Below are positions 1 to 7,345 of a DNA stretch of 64,000 nt, piece by piece. The translations under genes were made by a program, and so were the position numbers. The notes under the pieces were generated by a model. It ran no database searches. It saw only the letters and a list, made by a program, of their open reading frames with translations, and was not told the DNA's origin. This stretch comes from an uncultured Parabacteroides sp. (GTDB taxonomy: Bacteria; Bacteroidota; Bacteroidia; Bacteroidales; Tannerellaceae): contig CALUZV010000017.1 of assembly GCA_944325345.1 (NCBI GenBank), positions 1 to 64,000 on the forward strand. The letters run 5' to 3'. Each line of letters opens with the position of its first letter. Positions within the stretch are counted from its first letter, which is position 1.

Positions 1-101
1 CCAATTGACCGACTGATTTGAGATCTGAAGATGCTTATAACATTATTCTTGAATCAATTCAAAACAGTTTCTTATATATTACCTAAATCTATTCTCTCCT
101 C

Positions 102-1286
102 TCAAAACAACCTCCTCAAATCCATCAACAGGAAATCCTCCGCACTGATACCACCATCACCCACAATAAACGCCGCCTGCGGATTGAATAGTTTACGGAA
201 CTTATCCAGTCCTTCCGTCCGTTTCTCTGCATTGCTTTTCACCTCGATGGCAACCACCGAACCTTTCTTACGCAAAACAAAATCGACTTCATCATCCCGT
301 TCACGCCAATAAAATACCTCAAAACGATGCACGAAGGCCTGACTTACCAGATAGGCACCGATACCAGACTCAAAGATGCGTCCCCATGCCTTGCGGTTGA
401 GTATGGCCTGTTCAAAGGTCAACGGGCTATACACCATCTTCAACGCATTGTTATAAACTTGCAACTTGGGAATGCTGGCACGCCTCCTTGCCATATCTAT
501 GCTGAACTTCTGGAGTCCACAAAGCAAGCCGCTCTCGTCCAACAGATTGATGTACCCAGCCAATGTCACTGTATTTCCGGCATCTTGAAGCGAACCTAAC
601 ATCTTGTTCAATGAAAGCAATTCGCCCGAATAAGCTGCTCCCAGCTCAAAGGTCTGCCGAAGCAAAGCTGGTTTGCTTATGGGCGTATCCATCAGAATGT
701 CCTTATTGATGGTCGCTTCGATAATGGCCGACTGAATGTATTGGCTGAAGCGGTCTTCATCACCAATCAAGGTTGCCGCACCGGGATAGCCTCCGTAAAA
801 CATATATTGGTCAAGCGAGAAGCCGAAGCACTCTTTCATTTCCTGATAGCTCCAATGGCTCATGCGTATTTCCTCGAATCGCCCGGCAAGGGATTCGGAC
901 AAGCCTTTTTCCAATAACACGCGACTGCTCCCCAAAAGCAATACCTTAATATCGCGGTCATGGAACGTATCATCGTCCCACTCCTTTTTCACTACCTCAC
1001 TCCAGTTGGCAATCTTCTGTATCTCATCAATTACAAGAATAACGCTTCCCCAGCCTTTGCTCTCCTTCAAGCTGCGCACAGCCGCCCAACAATCAGAAAT
1101 CCATGCATTGTTCGTAGCCGGAACATTGTCGGCAGAAAAGAACTGGTAAGGCATATCCAAATCTTTCAGCACTTGTTTGACCACCGTTGATTTCCCTATC
1201 TGGCGGGCACCCATAACGACTTGAATGAACCTGCGAGGTTCTTTCAAGCGTTCTGTAATCAACTGATATTCTGCTCGTTTATACAT
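102..1286 (-). CDS. AAA+ ATPase with DUF4143 C-terminal domain
   Basis: Predicted 394-residue ATPase of the DUF4143 family. The N-terminal P-loop domain has Walker A GARQIGKST at residues 26-34, Walker B VIDEIQ around 85-90 and a GSSR segment near 119-122 that fits sensor 1. The C-terminal part contains DDEVDFVLRKKG followed by AIEVKSN, the nuclease-fold-like signature (D and E-x-K) typical of DUF4143. Length is normal for the family. These proteins are common in bacterial genomes and their role is not settled; some are suspected antitoxin-like or defence-associated ATPases. It is a single gene with its own minus-strand promoter. Family assignment is firm; function is not inferred. Confidence 0.9.
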   Translation of the reverse strand: MYKRAEYQLITERLKEPRRFIQVVMGARQIGKSTVVKQVLKDLDMPYQFFSADNVPATNNAWISDCWAAVRSLKESKGWGSVILVIDEIQKIANWSEVVKKEWDDDTFHDRDIKVLLLGSSRVLLEKGLSESLAGRFEEIRMSHWSYQEMKECFGFSLDQYMFYGGYPGAATLIGDEDRFSQYIQSAIIEATINKDILMDTPISKPALLRQTFELGAAYSGELLSLNKMLGSLQDAGNTVTLAGYINLLDESGLLCGLQKFSIDMARRRASIPKLQVYNNALKMVYSPLTFEQAILNRKAWGRIFESGIGAYLVSQAFVHRFEVFYWRERDDEVDFVLRKKGSVVAIEVKSNAEKRTEGLDKFRKLFNPQAAFIVGDGGISAEDFLLMDLRRLF

Positions 1287-1338
1287 ACTATTACATTTTA
1301 CTCAATGCGATGAAAACTTTTACTCACAGCAAAAGTAA

Positions 1339-1346
1339 CAAATTTA
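1339..1346 (-). promoter_or_regulatory. Bacteroidetes -7 element for the DUF4143 gene
   Basis: On the minus strand the octamer reads TAAATTTG, matching TAnnTTTG. It lies about 50 bases upstream of the ATG at 1286. Confidence 0.5.
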
Positions 1347-1349
1347 TTT

Positions 1350-1374
1350 GAGTAATAATCATAGATTTACAAGA
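1350..1374. repeat. 25-bp direct repeat, copy 1
   Basis: Begins GAGTAATAATCATAGATTTA. A second copy with two mismatches lies at 2806-2830. Both sit just upstream of, or at, the start of a minus-strand reading frame (the DUF4143 gene and the mrr remnant), so they may be a duplicated promoter-proximal segment or a recombination scar. Confidence 0.6.
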
Positions 1375-1692
1375 AAAACATTATCTTTGTGGAAGTAATC
1401 AAGCGTTCTGTAACATATACGGTGAAATCCTTTGTCTATCAATGTTTTGTACATGGCAGAGGATATTTCACAAAAAGACTGAAAAAAGGCGGTACAAGAC
1501 CATGAGCGAAAGCCATTGAATGTAAACACCTTACACTTTCTTTTCGACTTCGTTCAATTGTCAGAATACGACTTGTACCTTTTAAAATGAATAGCCGCTG
1601 ATATTCAATGATGTATGCCTGATGCATCGGAAAATAGTATAATACAAACACTTTATCTATCGTTATTCCACTTCCAGATAATTCCAACCAAT
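1375..1692 (+). other. Gene-free leader with plus-strand promoter
   Basis: A good -7 element TATCTTTG lies at 1382-1389, so transcription toward the HhH protein would give a leader of about 300 bases. A minus-strand frame of 175 codons overlaps this stretch and the next gene; it has no recognisable domain and is treated as spurious. No RNA gene was recognised. Confidence 0.4.
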
Positions 1693-2226
1693 ATGAGCGA
1701 ACTCCGAAAAATCCCCAACGTCGGCGAAACGACCGAACAAGACTTGATAGCGATGGGCTATACCACCATCGAATCCCTGAAAGGCAAGAGCGCAGACGAA
1801 CTGTATGCCGAAGAATGCGCCTTGCGCGGATGCACCCTCGACCGTTGCCAACTTTACCTGTATCGTGCCGTCGAGTATTTTGTGAATACAGAAAATCCCG
1901 ACCCGATGAAATGCCATTGGTGGCATTGGAAAGACGAATATGTCGAGGTGTCGCCTTGCGGAGCAATCTGCGTGGAGTGCGGTCTGTTTCCCTTGCAATG
2001 CGCCGGATGTCGGAAGATTAAAGGGAAAGTCTTTTGGCTGCAATATACGGGCGATGACTGCTGCCGTGTGTATGATTGCTGCGTGAACAAGAAGCATCAG
2101 CATAATTGCGGCAAGTGTACGGAGCTTCCTTGCTCCCGTTTCTTGAAAGACCCGACTATCTCTGATGAGGAAAACGCCGCCAATCTGAAAAAGATGCTGG
2201 ATAATTTGAGCAAGGCTGATAAATGA
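1693..2226 (+). CDS. Cdd1-type helix-hairpin-helix protein with DUF3795 zinc-binding region
   Basis: 177-residue protein. Residues 1-60 (MSELRKIPNVGETTEQDLIA onward) look like the helix-hairpin-helix Cdd1 (pathogenicity-locus) family, a DNA-contact fold. The remainder is very Cys-rich, with paired cysteines and a CC pair (SPCGAICVECGLFP, CAGC, CCVNKK, CGKCTELPC), matching DUF3795, which probably binds zinc. The ATG at 1693 is preferred over the upstream in-frame ATG at 1615 because homology begins at MSELRKIPNVG. The combination of both domains in one short protein is known in Bacteroidetes; the biochemical role is unknown. Confidence 0.82.
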   Translation: MSELRKIPNVGETTEQDLIAMGYTTIESLKGKSADELYAEECALRGCTLDRCQLYLYRAVEYFVNTENPDPMKCHWWHWKDEYVEVSPCGAICVECGLFPLQCAGCRKIKGKVFWLQYTGDDCCRVYDCCVNKKHQHNCGKCTELPCSRFLKDPTISDEENAANLKKMLDNLSKADK

Positions 2227-2303
2227 CTTGCCCACGTCAAAATTTCTTCCTGCCTTTCACCCATCATCAACATCTCCAGCACCCCGCTCGGATGCAAGCC
2301 AGC

Positions 2304-2320
2304 CTCAGGTCTAACCTGAG
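2304..2320. repeat. Short palindrome in intergenic gap
   Basis: CTCAGGT-cta-ACCTGAG forms a perfect 7-bp dyad in the gap between the HhH gene and the mrr remnant. It may be a weak stem-loop; nothing else was recognised in 2227-2467. Confidence 0.35.
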
Positions 2321-2467
2321 ATATAGGCCACTTCTGGGATGTGCAAGACATAAAACACCAGCGTCAAGTGGATAAAAAGCACGCGCGTCCGCTTTATTCC
2401 CGAAACTTTTCGGAGCAAATTCTGCGGGTTATTGAGAAAAGAAAACTTAGGAGAAGAACATTTAATT

Positions 2468-2818
2468 CTATTCCTCCTCAGAAAAGAACTCATTGGCTAA
2501 CATGGAACGCAACTCTTCATAAGCCTTCCCAATGGTTTCATCAGGTGTCAATTCTGCCTCACAATTATTATTTACCTGATTGGGCATTTGATTCTCTTCT
2601 TGCTTGCCCGCAGTCTGCCATAAGTTGTATGAATCATAATGTTCCAATGTCTTCATATTGACAATCGAGGGATTGGTTGTCAATAATTTCGCACCTTCAT
2701 TTGTTATCATATATGTTGCCCTCGACTTAGAAGCTATCAATCCAGCTTTCTTGAGAGTGCACGAAAAAACTTCGCTCTCATAGTTGCCTTTACTTACTTC
2801 CATTAGAGTAATAATCAT
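2468..2818 (-). pseudogene. Remnant of an Mrr-type restriction protein (N-terminal domain only)
   Basis: 116 codons that resemble the second half of the Mrr N-terminal winged-helix domain (LKKAGLIASKSRATYMITNEGAKLL) and the following linker, whose typical end is seen here as TPDETIGKAYEELRSMLANE. The frame stops right there, so the Mrr catalytic PD-(D/E)XK nuclease domain is absent, and the first half of the winged helix is also missing. Nothing resembling the nuclease domain is visible downstream on this strand. Most likely a decayed type IV restriction gene lying beside two other modified-DNA-type restriction genes. A short expressed DNA-binding protein is possible but less likely. Confidence 0.7.
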
Positions 2819-2830
2819 GGATTTACAAAA
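2806..2830. repeat. 25-bp direct repeat, copy 2
   Basis: Second copy of the element at 1350-1374, 23 of 25 bases identical. It overlaps the first codons of the mrr remnant. Confidence 0.6.
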
Positions 2831-2869
2831 ATATTTTCTCCATTTTTCTGTACCGTTCCGTTTTTATTG

Positions 2870-2877
2870 TATTTTTG
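2870..2877 (+). promoter_or_regulatory. Bacteroidetes -7 element for the first GmrSD-type gene
   Basis: TATTTTTG fits TAnnTTTG, about 90 bases before the ATG at 2966, leaving a leader of roughly 80 bases. Confidence 0.5.
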
Positions 2878-2965
2878 CCTTCAACTATACAAGTTCGGGG
2901 ATTGCTACATCGCCGACGAAGTCTCACACAAAAGATATTAACGAATTAATAGCCATAGAAATATT

Positions 2966-4900
2966 ATGAAATCTGGTTATAAAGAAATAGGCTTTGGTAA
3001 ACAAACCATTGCTAAAGTATTTGAAGAATGGTACACTGTTCCATCCTATCAGAGACACTATGTCTGGGAAAGCGATAATGTCAATGACATGTTAGAAGAC
3101 TTTGCCGCCAACTACATAGAGCATGATAACGAAGAATATTTCCTTGGTTCGTATATCATTCAAAGTAAAGACAAAAACAATGATTTGTTAGATGGGCAAC
3201 AACGCATTACAACCCTCTTCTTGCTTTTTGCATTTTTAAGAGATTATGAGAAGTCGTCGGAAGATGTTAAAGAAAATTGCGAAACTCTCATTTTCCAGAA
3301 GGCTAACAAGATTAGGCATATAGAAGAGCGTATTCGCCTGTCTTACGAAATCAGAGGCAATGTAAAGAAATTCATAGAGGAATACTTGATGATTCCGGGA
3401 AGCATTGCTGAACATTGGTCAGAAATAGTAAAGAGGGCTAACGATAAAAGGGAAAGTACGTCTATTCAACGGATGTGTAATGCACTTATATGTTATAAAG
3501 AATACTTTTCAGAACATCTTGATATTGATTTGGATGCTTTTTTAGGATTCATCCTTAACAATGTTGTTATGATATATATATCTGCAAACTCATTGGAAGA
3601 CGCTTTCAGATTGTTCTCTGTAATGAACGACCGTGGTCAGAAATTGAGTAATGCCGACATTCTAAAATCATCCAATCTTGAAAAGATCGATGATGATAGG
3701 GATAAGAACAACTATGCCCGCGAATGGGAGAACATGCAAGAAGATCTCGGAAACGATTTTGACCGTTTCTTGGCATACGTCAGAACCATGTTCCTGAAAA
3801 AACGCCAGAAAATGAACTTGCTTGATGAATATGACAAGCTAATATTCAAGACGGGTTTGATAAAGCAAGGTAAGGAGTTCTTTAATTATGTATTCAAGGC
3901 ATACGAAGACTACAACAAACTGATAAACTTGAATGATAATGATGATGCAGAATATTGCACTTTGATTCGCATACTTATTAACTGTATGCCTTCAACGGAT
4001 TGGATTCCTGTAGTGCTTTCGTATGGCAGGAAGTATGGAAGCAATGGACTTTTGGCATTCACCTTGAAGGTTGCTTGTAAAAATATCGCAGATGCGGTAT
4101 GTGGAAAGGCTCCTTCTCATCGCAGCGATAATCTCAACAATATCATCAACTTGATAGATGAATCTACCGATTATCAAAATGTATTGAATGCCTCAAACTA
4201 TTACTCTTTCGACGAAAATGTTTTTATGGCAAATGTTCAATCTGAGGTATATGGACGTAGGTACACCTATGCCTTGTTGATGTTGTTGGAGTATAAGTAT
4301 AAAGATAAGTCTGAATGGAGAGAGTTTGGTACAATTTCCATAGAACACATATTACCCCAGAAACCCAACGCAAACAGTCAATGGGTAAGAGACTTCAACG
4401 AAGAGCAGAGAAACTATTACACTCATCGAATTGGGAACCTGTGTCTTATTGGTCGTAGAAAGAATTCTTCTTTGGGAAATCTGGACTATCAAGAAAAATT
4501 GAAAAGATATTTTGAAAAGAACATCGGCTCTTTCGCACATACCCAAAGGATATATAAGAATTATCCAACGGAATGGACTCCTGCAACGGTTGAAGAGAAT
4601 CAACAACGGGTCATCAATGACATAAAGGAAATTTTCGGCATTCAAAACTTTTGTTCATTTTCTGAGCCGGCGAAATTATCTGTCGAATTCACAAACACCC
4701 CCAAATATATAGGTTCTTCATACATGGCCCAACAAAAAACGCTATATGCCAATGCATACGAACGCTGGACTGCCGAAGATGACCAGAAACTATTATTTCT
4801 CTATTCACAAGGAAAGAACATATCTGAACTCATGCAAATCTTCTGCAGAAACAAAGGGGCTATTAAGTCAAGAATTTCAAAACTAACAGGAGATTTATAA
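2966..4900 (+). CDS. DUF262/DUF1524 (GmrSD-type) protein with C-terminal helix-turn-helix
   Basis: 644-residue protein of the GmrSD-like family, which includes nucleotide-dependent type IV restriction enzymes cutting modified DNA and the SspE and BrxU defence nucleases. The DUF262 part carries VPSYQRHYVW (25-34), LDGQQRITT (75-83, the DGQQR motif) and the FSVMNDRGQKLSNADIL segment near 217. The DUF1524 part has IEHILPQ near 458 and HRIGNLCLIGRRKNSSLGN near 490, the His-Me finger nuclease signature. Residues about 600-644 (RWTAEDDQKLLFLYSQG, then NKGAIKSRISKL) resemble a small Myb/SANT or HTH DNA-binding domain, an uncommon tail. All motifs are intact, so it is probably active. Its substrate is unknown. 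Confidence 0.9.
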   Translation: MKSGYKEIGFGKQTIAKVFEEWYTVPSYQRHYVWESDNVNDMLEDFAANYIEHDNEEYFLGSYIIQSKDKNNDLLDGQQRITTLFLLFAFLRDYEKSSEDVKENCETLIFQKANKIRHIEERIRLSYEIRGNVKKFIEEYLMIPGSIAEHWSEIVKRANDKRESTSIQRMCNALICYKEYFSEHLDIDLDAFLGFILNNVVMIYISANSLEDAFRLFSVMNDRGQKLSNADILKSSNLEKIDDDRDKNNYAREWENMQEDLGNDFDRFLAYVRTMFLKKRQKMNLLDEYDKLIFKTGLIKQGKEFFNYVFKAYEDYNKLINLNDNDDAEYCTLIRILINCMPSTDWIPVVLSYGRKYGSNGLLAFTLKVACKNIADAVCGKAPSHRSDNLNNIINLIDESTDYQNVLNASNYYSFDENVFMANVQSEVYGRRYTYALLMLLEYKYKDKSEWREFGTISIEHILPQKPNANSQWVRDFNEEQRNYYTHRIGNLCLIGRRKNSSLGNLDYQEKLKRYFEKNIGSFAHTQRIYKNYPTEWTPATVEENQQRVINDIKEIFGIQNFCSFSEPAKLSVEFTNTPKYIGSSYMAQQKTLYANAYERWTAEDDQKLLFLYSQGKNISELMQIFCRNKGAIKSRISKLTGDL

Positions 4901-4950
4901 AAAAACAAAACCACCCGACCAACACACGCAATATTGATAGAATGATTTTT
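4901..4950. repeat. Dispersed ~50-bp element, left copy
   Basis: Starts right after the stop codon of the GmrSD-type gene. About 84% identical (42 of 50 bases) and in the same orientation as 17684-17733. In the right copy the element folds into a 13-bp stem; here the stem is degenerate (CAAAACCACCC against GAATGATTTTT). Its 3' end contains the ATG used by the next gene. Confidence 0.7.
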
Positions 4951-5544
4951 AATTGTGTAAAAAAAATACTGTTCCTCCACGGCTTCTTCGCCTCAGGCCA
5001 TTGCATACCTGCCCAAACGTTAAAACAAGCTTTTGCAAACAAAGCGGAAGTCTTCACGCCCGACCTACCTCTCCATCCTCGCGAAGCATTGGCCTTCATT
5101 ACGAACTTTTGCGAATGTGAACACCCCGATGTATTGGTAGGCAACAGCAACGGTGCTTTTTTGGCACAAATTGTGGCGTCGCGTTTGAGAATACCAGCTT
5201 TATTGGGAAATCCTTATCTGGAAATGACCCGTTTCCTCTCTGAACGCATCGGACCGCATGAATACAAATCCCCACGAACAGACGGTCGGCAACATTTTGT
5301 AATCGACCAACCATTAATAGAAGAATTTGCAGATGTACAAGCCCATCAATGGGACGACTACAGACCGGAACTAAGCGACTTTATCTGGGGTTTATTTGGA
5401 AAGAACGACCATTTGGCCCATTTCGAGCCGCAGTTCCTGCAGCACTATACACACGCTTATCATTTTCCTGGTGCACATACGCCTACAGCGGAAGAAGTAC
5501 GAGTGTATTATGTGCCGTTGGTGGAAAAACTCATACGCTTATGA
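4942..5544 (+). CDS. YqiA/YcfP-family alpha/beta hydrolase
   Basis: 200-residue predicted serine hydrolase. It shows ILFLHGFFASG near the N-terminus (oxyanion-hole HGF), the nucleophile elbow VGNSNGAFLA (G-N-S-N-G) near residue 71, the acid segment FGKNDHLAHF near 154, and a late histidine in FPGAHTPTAEE near 176. This order is that of the YqiA/YcfP esterase family, and the length fits. The start is odd: homologues generally begin immediately before KKILFLHGF, while here the ATG and the first five codons come from the repeated element at 4901-4950. The element may have supplied a new start. Substrate unknown. Confidence 0.85.
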   Translation: MIFNCVKKILFLHGFFASGHCIPAQTLKQAFANKAEVFTPDLPLHPREALAFITNFCECEHPDVLVGNSNGAFLAQIVASRLRIPALLGNPYLEMTRFLSERIGPHEYKSPRTDGRQHFVIDQPLIEEFADVQAHQWDDYRPELSDFIWGLFGKNDHLAHFEPQFLQHYTHAYHFPGAHTPTAEEVRVYYVPLVEKLIRL

Positions 5545-5659
5545 TCGTATCAATATTCTTCCTACGAATTATCACAACCTATCATTTGTCCCATTCAATT
5601 ACCCTTGCCGATAGATATTTATACAGGTTGCAACAAAATTGGGAACGGTGATTCTTGAT

Positions 5660-5880
5660 TACTCTGCAAACTGAAACGCTTCCAGAGACGCCGTCCCTGA
5701 ATACTCTGCAAACTGAAACACTTCCAGGGACGCCGTCCCTGAATACTCTGCAAACTGAAACACTCCCAGGGACGCCGTCCCTGAATACTCTGCAAACTGA
5801 AACACTCCCAGGGACGCTGTCCCTGAATACTCTGCAAACTGAAACGCTTTCAGGGACGCCGTTCCCGAAAACTCTGCAGA
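5660..5880. repeat. 42-bp tandem array (array 1)
   Basis: Unit starts TACTCTGCAAACTGAAAC and recurs at 5660, 5702, 5744, 5786, 5828 and (degenerate) 5870, exactly 42 bases apart. Each unit contains the near-perfect dyad CAGGGACGCCGTCCCTG. Because 42 is divisible by 3, several frames stay open across it, but the encoded repeats look artefactual. It lies between two genes of the same strand. Confidence 0.95.
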
Positions 5881-5961
5881 CTAAAAAAACTTTTGCTTAT
5901 GCAAGGATATGGCATATTCCAATGCTAATTTTGCACTCACTTATAAAAAACATCAGCAATT

Positions 5962-6945
5962 ATGACACTAAAAGAATTAATTACGCAGGTCAGCTTTGAT
6001 AACCTATTGCCCTATTTAAAAACGTTGATAGTAGAAAACGAAAGCAGTCTGTATGCCTTTCGCGAAGCATACGACCGTTTGCGGTTGATGGAACCTGCAC
6101 CAAATTTCGTAGGAGAAATTCATGTGGAATGGCATCAGGGAATTTTGGAGGAAGATGACAAATGGATTGGCGTTTCCCCTATGCATAATACAAGTTGGGA
6201 AGAAGATTTAGCGAAAGAAATTGTAGTCGAGAAGGATATACAACTTTCTACGGAAGAACTTGCGGCACATTGCTTATGGGAAATCACATTCTATGGCTTT
6301 TCACCCAAAGAGATAGAAACGCATTTTGACAGAATGTTCAATCGCATAAAACCTCAAAACAAATATGATATAGCATTAGAGAAACTGGAAGAAAGCATCT
6401 GGAAACATGAAATTCCACGAAAATATCGGAGTTGCGACCAAGGTTTACGCCTCATAAATGGCGAGTATTTCACAAAACACAGGTTTCACTTCAAAGAGGG
6501 GAACAAAACAAAACGGAAACGTAAATATCGCCAAGAACTCAGAAAAGCATATTTAAAAAAGATGAGCAAACGAACCGAGATAATGGAATCGCTCCTTGGC
6601 CCGAACAGTAGCTTTGTACATTCGGACATAGATTTCTTGTGGAAAGCAAAGCAAGGCTTGGAATATACATACATCTCGGTTACCAACGAGGCTGACAAGC
6701 GCCTTTCGTATATACGAGAATCCATGGAAAAATACCAACAATTGGATTTAAGTGCATACGACAATGCCATTGTTTGCATCCAAGTTTCATCCCTATATCC
6801 CTTAAAAGAGAAAGACATAGAAAACTTTAAAGCATCAATCAAGTCGCACTTAACGTACAACGACATACGTTTTGGAACGATCACAACAGATAGTGATAGG
6901 CCGGAAGTCAAAGTCAGAGTCTTACTTAACAAACTGACAGAATAA
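5962..6945 (+). CDS. DUF6557-like protein
   Basis: 327-residue protein beginning MTLKELITQVSFDNLLPYLK, which I associate with the Bacteroidales DUF6557 family; this is recalled, not searched. No catalytic motif, signal peptide or membrane segment is evident. The middle (about 170-205) is strongly basic (KTKRKRKYRQELRKAYLKK), suggesting nucleic-acid contact or a charged linker. The C-terminal ~100 residues look like a separate alpha/beta domain with a SLYPLKEKDIENFKASIKS helix. It stands alone between array 1 and the promoter of the second GmrSD-type gene. Function unknown. Confidence 0.7.
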   Translation: MTLKELITQVSFDNLLPYLKTLIVENESSLYAFREAYDRLRLMEPAPNFVGEIHVEWHQGILEEDDKWIGVSPMHNTSWEEDLAKEIVVEKDIQLSTEELAAHCLWEITFYGFSPKEIETHFDRMFNRIKPQNKYDIALEKLEESIWKHEIPRKYRSCDQGLRLINGEYFTKHRFHFKEGNKTKRKRKYRQELRKAYLKKMSKRTEIMESLLGPNSSFVHSDIDFLWKAKQGLEYTYISVTNEADKRLSYIRESMEKYQQLDLSAYDNAIVCIQVSSLYPLKEKDIENFKASIKSHLTYNDIRFGTITTDSDRPEVKVRVLLNKLTE

Positions 6946-7004
6946 AAAATATCAGCAGCCTGCATTTGTCTGAATTATCTTGTTTGTTTCCAAAAGATTT
7001 TGTT

Positions 7005-7012
7005 TACCTTTG
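7005..7012 (+). promoter_or_regulatory. Bacteroidetes -7 element before a long leader
   Basis: TACCTTTG, with TTG-rich sequence about 20 bases upstream fitting a -33 element. Transcription from here would precede the second GmrSD-type gene by about 325 bases. Confidence 0.55.
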
Positions 7013-7018
7013 TGGGCG

Positions 7019-7345
7019 AACAAATACTGAAAAATAACGAAACAGACATAGAACATTAAAGACATATTACATAACTTGCTGACAATTATTTGATTCGGTT
7101 AAATCTGGTAAATTTACAAATGAAATCAAGAATATTGTCGAAGCATAGTTTGTACCCCACAAGGGCGCAGGCTGCTTTCCCCTTATTCTGATTTCAGGCT
7201 TACCAGAGCCCAACCGAATGGATAAGAAAGAAAGGTGGTGCTGTGTCCTTTCTTCTTTTCTAGATGCTAATCTTAAAATCATAGCCGTGGATGCCGAAAG
7301 ACGATAGGAGTAGGCAAAAACTATAATCAAATTATATCAAATATT
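7019..7345 (+). other. Long structured leader, possible small RNA or attenuator
   Basis: A gene-free 327-base stretch between a good promoter and the GmrSD-type ORF. It contains an 8-bp stem AAGAAAGG (7228-7235) / CCTTTCTT (7247-7254) followed by CTTTTC, which looks like a weak terminator. Two tiny plus-strand frames (23 and 29 codons) flank it. It could be an sRNA gene, an attenuated leader, or the scar of a lost gene; the sequence does not decide. Confidence 0.35.

Noticed and set aside
1439..1966. 175-codon minus-strand frame before and across the HhH gene
   Set aside because: No family resemblance; it overlaps the Cys-rich HhH/DUF3795 gene, which has clear homology.
5660..5880. Array 1 (and the other 42-bp arrays) as CRISPR
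   Set aside because: Repeats are contiguous or have short recurring spacers rather than unique spacers of constant length; no cas genes are present.
5655..5999. Repeat-encoded ORFs over array 1 on both strands
   Set aside because: A 42-bp period keeps frames open by arithmetic; the encoded heptads and 14-mers differ between strands and resemble no known repeat protein.
7067..7330. 87-codon minus-strand ORF in the 7.0-7.3 kb leader
   Set aside because: No ribosome site or promoter in that direction, composition unlike a protein, and it lies antisense to a likely transcribed leader.
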